Below are positions 24,429 through 32,768 of a stretch of DNA of 34,315 nucleotides, piece by piece (position 1 is the first letter of the stretch; the number at the start of each line of letters is the position of its first letter). The stretch lies in contig JAQTTT010000003.1 in the NCBI GenBank assembly GCA_028710615.1, positions 1 through 34,315 of the forward strand, read 5' to 3'. The notes beneath the pieces were generated by a model. The model was not told the origin of the DNA. It saw only the letters and a list, made by a program, of their open reading frames with translations, and ran no database searches. The stretch is from Candidatus Nanoarchaeia archaeon. Lineage in GTDB: Archaea > Nanobdellota > Nanobdellia > Tiddalikarchaeales > Tiddalikarchaeaceae. The translations under genes and the position numbers were made by a program.

Positions 24429-25544
24429 TTGAAAAATGTTAGAAAATTGCTTAAAATGCTAAGCACTAAAAATTTTAATTACCTGATTAATATTATTAAG
24501 CACAGAATTGCTGGAATAAATTATAAAAAAATTTCTGAAACAGGCATTGTTAATCCAATATATGTTCAAATAATGCCAACTTTAAAATGCAATCTTAAGT
24601 GCAAAATGTGCCTTCAAAAAGAAATTAAATGCAATAAAAACGAGCTTGATTATGGTAAAATGGTTGTTGTTTTAAAAAACCTTGAAAAAATGGGAATAAA
24701 AAGGGTTGATTTTATTGGGGGAGAAATATTTTTGATGAAAGACATATATAAAATCCTTGATTTGTTTAAAAAAAGGGGATTTATTCTGTCTTTGGGCACA
24801 AATGGAACCTTGTTAAAAGAAAAAGACATGATTTTGCTGTCAAAATATAATAACATCATAAGCATAGGATTTTCTTTGGATGGCCTTGAAAAAACCCATG
24901 ATAACATCCGAGGAGTTAAAGGTTCTTTTAAAAAAACAGTAAATTCAATTGTTGAAATTAAAAAAAGGGGCATTGATGTTGGCATTACCTGTGTTTTGCA
25001 GAAAGACAATTTTGATGAAATACCCAAATTAATGCTTTTTCTTAAAAAAAGAGGCATTAATAATCTTACCATTTTATTTGAAATTTATTCAACGTCAAAT
25101 GATGTGATGATTACAAAAAACATAATTAAAAAAATGATTGGGCATTCTCCTCAAATATTTTTAACCCCTAAAAATGAAATGGATTACTCTCCTGATGAAG
25201 TTGAAAGGGCTGTTAAAAAAATAAAAAAATACGCAAAAAAAATCAAGTTTAATGCAATTTTTAAAAATGAGGATTATATTCCAGAAATTTTCAATAACAC
25301 GGTTAGAAAAAAACATAAAGTTACTTGTGACATTCTTGCAACAGGAAACACTCAAATTGATTGGAATGGCGATTTAAATGTTTGTCCTTTTATAGGCTTA
25401 AATGTTTTGGGGAATCTTTCTAAAAAAGAGATAAAAAAAGACATTTTTAACAGCGATATTTATAAAAAAATAAGGAAAAAGATGCTTAATTGCAATTTAT
25501 TGCCCATATGCGATCATTGTTGCCAATTGAATGTGATTAAATGA
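24429..25544 (+). CDS. Radical SAM/SPASM-domain protein
   Basis: 371 residues. The radical SAM cluster ligands are Cys54, Cys58 and Cys61 in LKCNLKCKMCLQKE; FIGGEIFL (95-102) is the GGE motif and GFSLDGLEKTHDNIRG (147-162) is typical of the SPASM family. A C-terminal set of cysteines (300, 319, 355, 361, 364, 365) provides ligands for auxiliary Fe-S cluster(s). Such enzymes modify peptides or sugars, or act on carbohydrates in glycan clusters; no precursor peptide gene was seen nearby, so a glycan or nucleotide-sugar substrate is the more likely inference. TTG 24429 is chosen as start because the next in-frame ATG (24456) would shorten it with no better promoter spacing. Confidence 0.85.
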   Translation: MKNVRKLLKMLSTKNFNYLINIIKHRIAGINYKKISETGIVNPIYVQIMPTLKCNLKCKMCLQKEIKCNKNELDYGKMVVVLKNLEKMGIKRVDFIGGEIFLMKDIYKILDLFKKRGFILSLGTNGTLLKEKDMILLSKYNNIISIGFSLDGLEKTHDNIRGVKGSFKKTVNSIVEIKKRGIDVGITCVLQKDNFDEIPKLMLFLKKRGINNLTILFEIYSTSNDVMITKNIIKKMIGHSPQIFLTPKNEMDYSPDEVERAVKKIKKYAKKIKFNAIFKNEDYIPEIFNNTVRKKHKVTCDILATGNTQIDWNGDLNVCPFIGLNVLGNLSKKEIKKDIFNSDIYKKIRKKMLNCNLLPICDHCCQLNVIK

Positions 25545-25590
25545 TTTTTAATTTTATAAGACAACAATCAGAAAAATTTAATAGAAAAAG

Positions 25591-25598
25591 TTATAAAC
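25591..25598 (+). promoter_or_regulatory. TATA box of B12-binding radical SAM gene
   Basis: TTATAAAC centred 26-27 nt before the ATG at 25621. Confidence 0.6.
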
Positions 25599-25620
25599 AT
25601 TTGTAAATTTCTTTTTTATA

Positions 25621-27129
25621 ATGAATACTTCACTGAAAGAAATTTTAAACTTTAAAAAAATAGCGCAGGCAAAGGCTAAAAAAAACATATTATTAATAAA
25701 TCCCAGAAGAGACAATTGTGATGTTTATATTCCCCACATGGGTTTAGCCATGCTTGCGTCAATATTAAAAAAAAGGGGCCATGAGGTTGTGGTTATAGAT
25801 TATGTTTTAACCCCCAATGCTCCCCAAGTTTCTTATTTTTTGAATAAATACAGGCCGGATGTTGTGGGCATAAGCATGATTACAGGAACTTTTTATGAGT
25901 CAATTGATATAATGAAAAAGATAAAATTGCATTATCCAAAACTGCCGGTTATTGTTGGCGGTCCCCATGCTTCGCTTTATCCAGAGCATCTTAAAAAAAT
26001 AAAAGGAATAGATTACGTTGTTGTGGGAGAAGCTGAATATATTATAATTGATTTGGTTGAAAAAGCAAAAAAAAATATTAGTGCAGAGATTATTTATCCA
26101 AAAACCATAGTGGATCCAAAATTGCTTCCTTATCCGGATTATACCGCATTTCATAATTGGAAAGAAATAAATCATTATTCAATAATGACTTCAAGGGGGT
26201 GCCCTTTTAGATGCAGTTTTTGTGCGGTTTGCCATGTTGGTCAAAAGAAATGGAGGCCCAGAGACCCTGAGGATTGCATCAAAGAATTGGAATATGCAAA
26301 AAAGATTTTAAATAAAAAATTCACTGTTTTTGTTCAGGATGATAATCCGTTGGTTATTCCGGAAAGATTTTATGATTTTTTAAGACTGTTTATAAAAAGA
26401 ATAAATTTGCCAATACATGTTATAAATGTCAGGGCAGATAGCATCAATGAAAAATACTTGAATTTAATAAAAAAAGCCGGAATTGATACTGTTGGCATAG
26501 CTGTGGAATCTGCGAATCCAGAAGTTTTTAAAATGATAAATAAAGGCGAAAGCTTAGAAACAATAGAAAAAGCGGTTGGATTAATCAAAAAGCATAAAAT
26601 GTCTTTGAATTTTTGTTTTATTATTGGATTGCCGGGAGACAATTTGGAAAGAGTGAAAGATTCTATTAATTTTGTTAATAAGCACAAGCCCGAAATAGTT
26701 TATTTGAACATGGTCATTCCTTTTAAAAAAACAGATATAAGAAAATGGTTTGAAATGAATGGAACCATTTTTGATGAAATTGGAAAAAGCACTGGAATTT
26801 CCAGAAAAAGCAAAATTAGATGCGATGTTCCTCCTGTTGAAACACCGGATTTTACGAGATGGCAGAGGGAGAAAGCGTATTACATGTTTTTATTCAGGAC
26901 CGTTCATGATGTATTAAAATTAAGGCATGTGGTGGAAATTTTTAAAATAGCAGCAGAGTATAAAGAAATCAATAATTTTTTATATTGGCTTCCCAGGGGA
27001 ATAATGAAATCAATTAAAAAAAAAATAATGCTGTTGTTTAGATTTTTTTATTTTTTAAAAAAGTGGGGGCTTAAGCAAACTTTGAATCGCACAGTCATTT
27101 TTTTTAAGAATAGAACTAAGAAAAATTGA
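25621..27129 (+). CDS. B12-binding domain radical SAM protein
   Basis: 502 residues. Cobalamin-binding-type domain (about 20-150) with NILLINPRRDNCDVYIPHMG (22-41), VGGPHASLYPEH (112-123) and VVVGEAEYIIIDL (133-145); a B12-ligand His motif is not evident. The radical SAM core has Cys194, Cys198 and Cys201 in SRGCPFRCSFCAVC, with an extra Cys204, followed by VQDDNPLVIPERF and IAVESANPEVFKMI. The basic, hydrophobic C-terminal tail (about 440-502) suggests membrane association, so a lipid or lipid-linked substrate is possible. It resembles the protein at 11301-12725 in architecture. It carries its own promoter and terminator-like T-tract. Confidence 0.87.
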   Translation: MNTSLKEILNFKKIAQAKAKKNILLINPRRDNCDVYIPHMGLAMLASILKKRGHEVVVIDYVLTPNAPQVSYFLNKYRPDVVGISMITGTFYESIDIMKKIKLHYPKLPVIVGGPHASLYPEHLKKIKGIDYVVVGEAEYIIIDLVEKAKKNISAEIIYPKTIVDPKLLPYPDYTAFHNWKEINHYSIMTSRGCPFRCSFCAVCHVGQKKWRPRDPEDCIKELEYAKKILNKKFTVFVQDDNPLVIPERFYDFLRLFIKRINLPIHVINVRADSINEKYLNLIKKAGIDTVGIAVESANPEVFKMINKGESLETIEKAVGLIKKHKMSLNFCFIIGLPGDNLERVKDSINFVNKHKPEIVYLNMVIPFKKTDIRKWFEMNGTIFDEIGKSTGISRKSKIRCDVPPVETPDFTRWQREKAYYMFLFRTVHDVLKLRHVVEIFKIAAEYKEINNFLYWLPRGIMKSIKKKIMLLFRFFYFLKKWGLKQTLNRTVIFFKNRTKKN

Positions 27130-27140
27130 TTTTTTTTTTT
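27130..27140 (+). terminator. T11 tract terminator
   Basis: Eleven T residues start directly after the stop codon of the radical SAM gene, upstream of the gmd promoter. Confidence 0.55.
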
Positions 27141-27173
27141 AATTATTTTACATAAATGCAATTAAATTCAAAG

Positions 27174-27182
27174 AATTTAAAA
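27174..27182 (+). promoter_or_regulatory. TATA box of the gmd operon
   Basis: AATTTAAAA, with the TTTAAA core centred about 27 nt before the ATG at 27206. Confidence 0.55.
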
Positions 27183-27205
27183 AACGCAATAGTTAAATTA
27201 AAGCC

Positions 27206-28246
27206 ATGAAAACAGCGATTATTACAGGAATTACTGGCCAGGATGGCAGCTATTTGGCTGAATTGTTATTGTCAAAAGGGTACAGGGTTTATGGCATTCT
27301 TCGCAGGTCAAGCACTCCGCATACCCAAAGAATAAAGCATTTAATGGGCAATCCTGATTTTATATTGCGCCAAGGGGATGTGACAGATAAATCTTCAATT
27401 GAAAGGGTTATATTTGAAGCAAAGCCCGATGAGTTTTATAATCTTGCAGCCCAGTCTTTTGTTCCTGCTTCATGGACTAATCCTGAATTTACAGCAGAAG
27501 CAACAGGATTGGGTGTATTAAGGTGCCTAGAAGCTTTAAGGTATTATGAGGAATATTCCGGGAAAAAAGTAAGGTTTTATCAGGCAGGCTCAAGCGAGCA
27601 GTTTGGAAAAGTAAAGCAAATTCCTCAAAATGAAGAAACTCCATTTTATCCAAGAAGCCCTTATGGCGTGGCAAAATGCTTTGGTTATGAAATAACAAGG
27701 AATTACAGGGAAAGCTATGGAATGTTTGCTGTAACTGGATTATTGTTTAATCATGAGTCTCCAAGAAGGGGATTGGAATTTGTCACGAGAAAGATTACTT
27801 CAACCATTGCAAAAATAAAAAATGGGGAAGACATTGTTCTTGAGCTTGGAAACATATATTCTAAAAGGGATTGGGGTTTTGCCGGAGATTATGTTAAGGC
27901 AATGCACTTAATGCTTCAGCAAAAAGAGCCGAAAGATTATGTTATTGCAACAGGGGAGGAGCATACAATCAAAGAATTTGCGAGTCTTGTATGCGAATGT
28001 GCTGGAATAAAGATAAAATGGGTTGGCGAAGGAATGGATGAGAAAGCAATGGATGAAACAGGCAAAACAATAATGGCAATAAATAAGGAATATTATAGGC
28101 CTGCTGAAGTTGAAACTTTGCTGGGAGATTCAAGCAAAGCAAGGCAAGAGCTGGGATGGAAAATTGAAACAAGCTTTGCTGAATTGGTTGAAATGATGGC
28201 AGAAGAAGACATAAAAAGAGTAAAAAATAATGATTTGAATTATTAA
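27206..28246 (+). CDS. gmd: GDP-mannose 4,6-dehydratase family enzyme
   Basis: NADP-dependent SDR that forms the 4-keto-6-deoxy form of a GDP-sugar, normally GDP-mannose. The 346-residue protein shows TGITGQDGSYLAELL (7-21), the NADP-binding RRSSTPH, GSSEQFGKV (128-136) carrying the catalytic Ser-Glu, and Tyr153-x3-Lys157 in SPYGVAK. FNHESPRRGLEFVTRKI is a Gmd hallmark. Because HddA/HddC-like enzymes are encoded nearby, GDP-heptose is a credible alternative substrate, as for the GMD-like dehydratases of Campylobacter and Burkholderia that make GDP-6-deoxyheptose. Its Lys+Ile+Asn content is low for this window (62 of 346 by hand count). The partner reductase follows after 12 nt. Confidence 0.93.
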   Translation: MKTAIITGITGQDGSYLAELLLSKGYRVYGILRRSSTPHTQRIKHLMGNPDFILRQGDVTDKSSIERVIFEAKPDEFYNLAAQSFVPASWTNPEFTAEATGLGVLRCLEALRYYEEYSGKKVRFYQAGSSEQFGKVKQIPQNEETPFYPRSPYGVAKCFGYEITRNYRESYGMFAVTGLLFNHESPRRGLEFVTRKITSTIAKIKNGEDIVLELGNIYSKRDWGFAGDYVKAMHLMLQQKEPKDYVIATGEEHTIKEFASLVCECAGIKIKWVGEGMDEKAMDETGKTIMAINKEYYRPAEVETLLGDSSKARQELGWKIETSFAELVEMMAEEDIKRVKNNDLNY

Positions 28247-28258
28247 AAAAATGAAAAA

Positions 28259-29116
28259 ATGGGTTCTTATGATTTTTTTGAAAAAAGCGTTTCATCGCGT
28301 TTTTTTATAACGGGGAATGCGGGATTCATAGGCAAATGGCTTATGAAAGAAACAAATGCTTTTGGATTTGATGCAAAAGATTGCGATATAAGGAATTATG
28401 ATTTGCTGAAAAAAAAAATAATCAGCGCCAAACCAACGCATTTAATTCATTTGGCTGCAATTGCAAATCCTGAAGTTTGCGAAAAAAATCCGAATCTTGC
28501 CTGGGATGTTAATGTGACAGGAACAGAAAATATTTTAAAAATATGCGAAGAGCAGGGAATAAAAGCAACAATAATGAGCACTGCCCAGGTTTACAAGGAA
28601 AAAAACGCGCCTTTAAATGAAAGCAATGAATTAAAGGATTCAGGAAGCGTTTACGTTAATACAAAAATAGAATGCGAAAAGCTTGCAAAAGAATATGGTT
28701 CAACAATAATAAGGGCTTTTAACCAGGAAGGGCCAAACAGGCCTGCTGAATATTTTACAAGCAAAGCAATATTGTCTTGCATTAATAATGATTCTTTAAA
28801 GTTATGGAACCCGAATCAAGTGCGCGAATACATGGATGTTCGTGACGGAGCAAAAGGAATACATTTAATCAGCCTAAAAGGAAAGGGAATATTTAATTTA
28901 AGCACGGGAAGAGGAATAAGCAAATTGGAATATGTGAAGCTTGTTGAAAAAGTATTAAATAAAAAAATAAATTATGTGGTAGAAAAAAATGAGAATAAAT
29001 CAGTGATTGTTGGCGACAATTCACGCTTAAGGGAATTGGGATGGGTGCAGGATTGCCTTTTGGAAAAAACAATATTTGACCAGGCAGAAACATTAAAAAG
29101 CCAATTTATTTTTTAA
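28259..29116 (+). CDS. GDP-4-keto-6-deoxy sugar reductase-like SDR (Rmd/RmlD type)
   Basis: 285-residue SDR with FITGNAGFIGKW (16-27) as the NAD(P)-binding turn, IHLAAIANPEVC (63-74), MSTAQVY (106-112) and the catalytic Tyr132-x3-Lys136 in VYVNTK. AFNQEGPNRPAEYFTSKAIL resembles the FNHxGPGQ region of GDP-6-deoxy-D-mannose reductases. Placed 12 nt after gmd, it most likely reduces the dehydratase product, giving GDP-rhamnose, GDP-6-deoxytalose or a GDP-6-deoxyheptose; the stereochemistry cannot be predicted. ATG 28259 is used; an ATG at 28251 is out of frame. The last 11 bp overlap the convergent uridylyltransferase gene. Confidence 0.84.
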   Translation: MGSYDFFEKSVSSRFFITGNAGFIGKWLMKETNAFGFDAKDCDIRNYDLLKKKIISAKPTHLIHLAAIANPEVCEKNPNLAWDVNVTGTENILKICEEQGIKATIMSTAQVYKEKNAPLNESNELKDSGSVYVNTKIECEKLAKEYGSTIIRAFNQEGPNRPAEYFTSKAILSCINNDSLKLWNPNQVREYMDVRDGAKGIHLISLKGKGIFNLSTGRGISKLEYVKLVEKVLNKKINYVVEKNENKSVIVGDNSRLRELGWVQDCLLEKTIFDQAETLKSQFIF

Positions 29117-29858
29117 GAATTTCTTCAGACTTTTCAGCATCTTCCCAGTTTCCAATGTCAAAAGCCTCTCCTTTTAATTGATGAACCCTTATTTTTTTTT
29201 TATCTCTTAATGCAAGCATTATTGAGTCGGTTATTTGATATTCGTTTTTTGCTCCTGCAGGGGTTTTTTCAATATAATCAAATATTTCTTTTTTAAATAT
29301 GTAAATTGGAGAAACGCATAAATATTTTCCATTATTTGTTTTAAAATTTTCCGCCTGTTTAATTGTTGGCTTTTCAATGGCATCAACCAAATACCCCCTA
29401 TCATCAACTTTTAAAATTCCGTATTTTGTGGGATCGCTTATTTCTTTGGCAAGGACCAAAGCAAAAGGATTTTCTTTATTAAATGTTTGAATTGCCTCCT
29501 TTATTTCGCTTTTTGGATGAATAAAAGAATCTCCTGCATGAACCATGAAATTCTCATTTATGAATCCCTTTCCCCGATAAATTGCGTGCGCCAATCCTTT
29601 TCTTTCTTCCTGAAAAACATAAGCAATTTTTAATTTGCCGGAATTATGCATGCTTCCATCCCCAACATGGTCAATTATTGCCCCCTTATGCGAGCCAACA
29701 ACAACGAAGATTTTGTCAACGCCCGCTTGATCATGAAGCGTTTCTATTGCGTGATCTATTACCGCTTTTCTTTGAATATGGAATAATTCTTTTGGCATTG
29801 CCCGCGTGAAAGGCATCATTCTGGTGCCAGAGCCCGCTGCAGGAATCAACCCAATCAT
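29106..29858 (-). CDS. GalU-like nucleotidyltransferase (UTP-glucose-1-phosphate uridylyltransferase family)
   Basis: 250 residues. IPAAGSGTRMMPFTRAMPKE (5-24) has the GalU-type signature with its catalytic lysine; FMVHAGDSFIHP carries the metal-binding Asp; KYGILKVDDRGYLVDAIEKP, GAKNEYQITDSIMLAL and AFDIGNWEDA follow in the order seen in GalU and RmlA-like enzymes. It probably makes UDP-glucose or a related UDP/dTDP sugar as donor for the local glycosyltransferases. It is shorter than typical bacterial GalU (about 290-300). A minimal frame ATG-GGA-GAT-ATA-AAA-AAA-TGA precedes it and its stop overlaps the gene's start codon as ATGA. Confidence 0.83.
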   Translation of the reverse strand: MIGLIPAAGSGTRMMPFTRAMPKELFHIQRKAVIDHAIETLHDQAGVDKIFVVVGSHKGAIIDHVGDGSMHNSGKLKIAYVFQEERKGLAHAIYRGKGFINENFMVHAGDSFIHPKSEIKEAIQTFNKENPFALVLAKEISDPTKYGILKVDDRGYLVDAIEKPTIKQAENFKTNNGKYLCVSPIYIFKKEIFDYIEKTPAGAKNEYQITDSIMLALRDKKKIRVHQLKGEAFDIGNWEDAEKSEEILKK

Positions 29859-30002
29859 TTTTTTATATCTCCCATGAATTTAAGACGCTCTTTAAAAGAA
29901 TATCTTGGCTTTCAATTTAATAATTTTTCGGATTTTGAATATAATCACAATCAATTAAATTTTTGCTTAAAATCCGCAATGCAAGCGACAAATACGCAAA
30001 AC

Positions 30003-30012
30003 TTTATTAATA
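30003..30012 (+). promoter_or_regulatory. TATA box of FkbM gene at 30034
   Basis: TTTATTAATA centred about 26 nt before the ATG. The rest of the 175-nt spacer (29859-30033) shows no other feature besides possible A/T boxes for the minus-strand gene. Confidence 0.5.
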
Positions 30013-30033
30013 ACTTTTAGATATAAAAATAAT

Positions 30034-30759
30034 ATGGGCATTTTTTTAAAAATTAAAAAAGCAATCCGCAATCCCAAACTTATTTTAGGATATTTGCGCG
30101 AAAAAAAGTCATATTTCAACAAAATGTTTATGGAACGCATGATTGTAAAAAATCATAAAAAATCATTCCCCGATTTTTTTTTTATTCAAATAGGCTCTAA
30201 TGATGGAGTAACCGGAGATCCCATTAGCAAATACATAAAAAAATATTATTGGAAAGGAATTTTTGTAGAGCCGGTAAGATATTTGTTTAAAAAACTTAAA
30301 AAAAATTACGACTCCCATAAAAATGTTTTTTTTGAAAATGTTGCAATTTCGAATAAAACGGGCTTGCGCAATTTTTACAGAATAAAAAAAAATAATGAGC
30401 TGAATAATCCCGTTTGGTATGACCAATTGGGGTCTTTTAATAAAGAGGTTGTATTAAAACATAAAAATTTAATACCTAATTTTGATAAGCATTTTATCCA
30501 AGAAAAAGTGAAATGCGTTACTTTTTTAAATTTATTGAATAAGCATAAAATAAAATCAGTGGATTTTTTGCACATTGACACCGAAGGATATGATTTTGAA
30601 ATAATTAAACTCATACCATTTAAAATCTTGAAGCCCCAAATGATACTTTTTGAATATGTGCATTTGTCAAAAAAAGACCAAAAAAAATCTTTGGAGCTGT
30701 TAAAAAAAGAAAAATACAAATTTTTGTATTTAAATCAAGACATTTTTGCGTATTTGTGA
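30034..30759 (+). CDS. FkbM-family SAM-dependent methyltransferase
   Basis: 241 residues. SAM motif I is IQIGSNDGVTGDP (51-63), the variant typical of many FkbM proteins, then KGIFVEPVRYLF (74-85) with the ribose-binding acidic residue, and FLHIDTEGYDFEII (178-191), the FkbM hallmark. The basic N-terminus (6-45) could interact with membrane lipids. It is expected to O-methylate a glycan hydroxyl; the target is unknown. It has its own promoter, and T-tracts follow, so it seems monocistronic. Codon and residue use are strongly A/T-driven (Lys, Asn, Phe rich). Confidence 0.87.
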   Translation: MGIFLKIKKAIRNPKLILGYLREKKSYFNKMFMERMIVKNHKKSFPDFFFIQIGSNDGVTGDPISKYIKKYYWKGIFVEPVRYLFKKLKKNYDSHKNVFFENVAISNKTGLRNFYRIKKNNELNNPVWYDQLGSFNKEVVLKHKNLIPNFDKHFIQEKVKCVTFLNLLNKHKIKSVDFLHIDTEGYDFEIIKLIPFKILKPQMILFEYVHLSKKDQKKSLELLKKEKYKFLYLNQDIFAYL

Positions 30760-30762
30760 CAA

Positions 30763-30770
30763 TTTTTTTT
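30763..30770 (+). terminator. T8 tract terminator
   Basis: T8 starts 4 nt after the stop of the FkbM gene; a second tract (T9, 30801-30809) follows before the next promoter. Confidence 0.45.
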
Positions 30771-30845
30771 GTGCGCTAAAAAATAAGCAATTTATCGCCC
30801 TTTTTTTTTCATGGTTCATTTTTTAAATAAAAAAAGCATGGAAAA

Positions 30846-30855
30846 TATTATAAAC
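30846..30855 (+). promoter_or_regulatory. TATA box of GT2 gene at 30879
   Basis: TATTATAAAC, with the TTATAAA core centred 27-28 nt before the ATG. Confidence 0.6.
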
Positions 30856-30878
30856 ATTGGATTTTAATCAAGGTTAAT

Positions 30879-31712
30879 ATGGTAGTTAAAGTTTCAGTGG
30901 CAATGGGGGTCAGGAACAGGAAAAAAAACATAATAAAATGCATAAAATCTTTAATAAATCAAACGCTTTCAAAAAAATATTTTGAATTAGTGATAACTGA
31001 TTATGGCGGAACCGATGATTTGGAAAAAAGCATAAAACCTTTTTATTCTGAATTAAACATAAAATATATTTTTGTAAAAACAAGTCTTCCTTGGAATGAA
31101 GCAAGGGCAAAAAATATAAGCATAAAAAATTCTTCGCATAGCTTTATAATCTGCACCAATGCGGACATTATTTTTGAAAAAAATGTGCTAAAAAGAATGA
31201 TGGACATAGTGGATAATAATAAAAAAGAATACATATACCTTGTCAATAGATGGGATATTTTAGAAAATAAAAAGATTGTTTTAAGCTTAAAATCCCATAT
31301 TGGCGATTTTCAGGGATTTCATAAAAAAAATTGGCTTGGGGTCAGGGGCTATGATGAATCCATGACTGGTTGGGGTGAACTTGATGGGGATTTAAGGCTT
31401 AGATTTAAGAGAGTCTTGGATAAAGATGAGTTTTGGCTTGATGAAAACCATATTAAGATATTCCACACTTATCATGAACCAAAATTTAATATGCATGACC
31501 TTAGGTTGAATTGGTGGAAATCCAAGCTAAATCATTTTATAAAAGTCAACAATCCTTATTTCGGGGATAAAGAGAATATTTCAAAAACGCCTGTTATTAA
31601 AAATATTTATTTGTTTGCAAGGGTTTCCAATTTCATATACAATTTTTTTAACAGAATTTATTTGTTCATAAATAAAAGCATAAATAATCATTTAAAAAAA
31701 TTATACAAATAA
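30879..31712 (+). CDS. GT2 glycosyltransferase with galactosyltransferase-like C-terminal motif
   Basis: 277 residues. GT-A start VSVAMGVRNRKKNIIKCIKS (5-24), ITDYGGTDD (39-47), LPWNEARAKNISIKNS (70-85) and an NAD in place of DxD in ICTNADIIF (91-99). The C-terminal half has GDFQGFHKKNWLGVRGYDES (142-161) and TGWGELDGDLRLR (163-175), which match the Glyco_transf_7C region of animal beta-1,4-galactosyltransferases and polypeptide GalNAc-transferases, where this Trp-Gly/acidic stretch binds acceptor and catalyses. A His-containing FHTYHEP follows. The specific sugar is unknown. The last 12 bp overlap the convergent epimerase gene. Confidence 0.87.
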   Translation: MVVKVSVAMGVRNRKKNIIKCIKSLINQTLSKKYFELVITDYGGTDDLEKSIKPFYSELNIKYIFVKTSLPWNEARAKNISIKNSSHSFIICTNADIIFEKNVLKRMMDIVDNNKKEYIYLVNRWDILENKKIVLSLKSHIGDFQGFHKKNWLGVRGYDESMTGWGELDGDLRLRFKRVLDKDEFWLDENHIKIFHTYHEPKFNMHDLRLNWWKSKLNHFIKVNNPYFGDKENISKTPVIKNIYLFARVSNFIYNFFNRIYLFINKSINNHLKKLYK

Positions 31713-32768
31713 AAGTTTTAAATTTTCCTTGTTTTCATTCATCCATTCAATTATTTCTATTATTGTTTCTTTCAATTTTTTTTTGGGGCGCCAGCCGCTT
31801 ATTTTCTTTATTTTATTGGAGTCAGTGATGAACCATTTCACATCCGCTTGACGGGTTTTCGGCACCGATTTTATTTTAATTTTGTTTCCAGTCAATTCTT
31901 CGCAAACATTTGTCAGTTCTTTCAATGAAAAACTGTTTTCTTTGCCTCCGCCAACATTATAGATTAAATCTTTGAATTTGCTAAAATCATTTATTTGCAA
32001 ATCAATTAATTCGAATAAGTCGCTGATATTCAAAAAATCCCTGACTTGCTTTCCAGAACCCCCAAAACCAATATAGCTTAATTCCTGATTGAATAAATGC
32101 TTAGCAACCCACAAAGCCATTACGCCTTGGTCGATTTTTCCCATTTGCCAAGGTCCGGAAATAACTCCGCACCTGTTAATAATTGCTTTTAAGCCGTAGG
32201 AATCCGCGTATTCTCTTATTAACAGCTCTGAGCAAAGCTTTGTAGCGCCATATAAAGACCTCGCCTTGTCCAAAGAAAAATCTTCGCTTATGCCTTCATT
32301 TGATGCGCCCCTTATTTTTTGGTTTTCTTTTATCTCAAACCTCGTATTTGTTTCATTAAAATCCAAGGAATTGATGAAATCAATGGGATAAACCCTGCTG
32401 GTTGATAAGAATATTAAACTCGCATTTTTTTTCCTGCACTCTTCCAAGCAATTAATTGTTCCCATTAAATTGGTGTTAAGCAAATATGAGGGCGAAGAAT
32501 TTATTCCAGCCATTACAGAAGGTTCAGCAGAGCATTCAATCATTAAATCAAAATCAGGGATTTGCTCAAAATCCTCTTTATTTCTAATGTCTCCATGCAT
32601 AAACTCTATCCCTTTTTCCTTCAATCTTTTTAAATTAAGCTCTGAGCCCCTTCTTTTCAGATTATCAAAGCAAATTATTTCAGATTTTGGATATTTTTCT
32701 TTAAGCATTATTGCAAGATTAGAGCCGATAAAGCCAGCACCTCCGGTAATCAACACATTTTTATTCAT
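31701..32768 (-). CDS. rfbE: NAD-dependent epimerase, CDP-paratose 2-epimerase-like (second of tandem pair)
   Basis: 355-residue extended [14 protein letters not shown] (9-19), the nucleotide-sugar motif [16 protein letters not shown] (34-49), [20 protein letters not shown] (121-127) and the catalytic Tyr173-x3-Lys177 in SLYGATK are present. [17 protein letters not shown] and [16 protein letters not shown] are features of RfbE, which converts CDP-paratose to CDP-tyvelose. With rfbF, rfbG and rfbH in the window, that role is likely but specificity is inferred. It overlaps the upstream paralogue by 8 bp, so the two are co-translated. Confidence 0.82.
   Translation of the reverse strand: MNKNVLITGGAGFIGSNLAIMLKEKYPKSEIICFDNLKRRGSELNLKRLKEKGIEFMHGDIRNKEDFEQIPDFDLMIECSAEPSVMAGINSSPSYLLNTNLMGTINCLEECRKKNASLIFLSTSRVYPIDFINSLDFNETNTRFEIKENQKIRGASNEGISEDFSLDKARSLYGATKLCSELLIREYADSYGLKAIINRCGVISGPWQMGKIDQGVMALWVAKHLFNQELSYIGFGGSGKQVRDFLNISDLFELIDLQINDFSKFKDLIYNVGGGKENSFSLKELTNVCEELTGNKIKIKSVPKTRQADVKWFITDSNKIKKISGWRPKKKLKETIIEIIEWMNENKENLKLLFV

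Noticed and set aside
24429-25544. RiPP (modified peptide) system around the SPASM radical SAM protein
   Set aside because: No short precursor-like frame, RRE-like gene or peptidase/transporter is next to it; flanks are a sugar kinase and another radical SAM gene.
28251-28307. Short frame MKKWVLMIFLKK starting 5 nt after the gmd stop
   Set aside because: It ends after 19 codons and lies in another frame over the start of the SDR reductase; no sign of a frameshift, since the reductase Rossmann motif is complete in its own frame.
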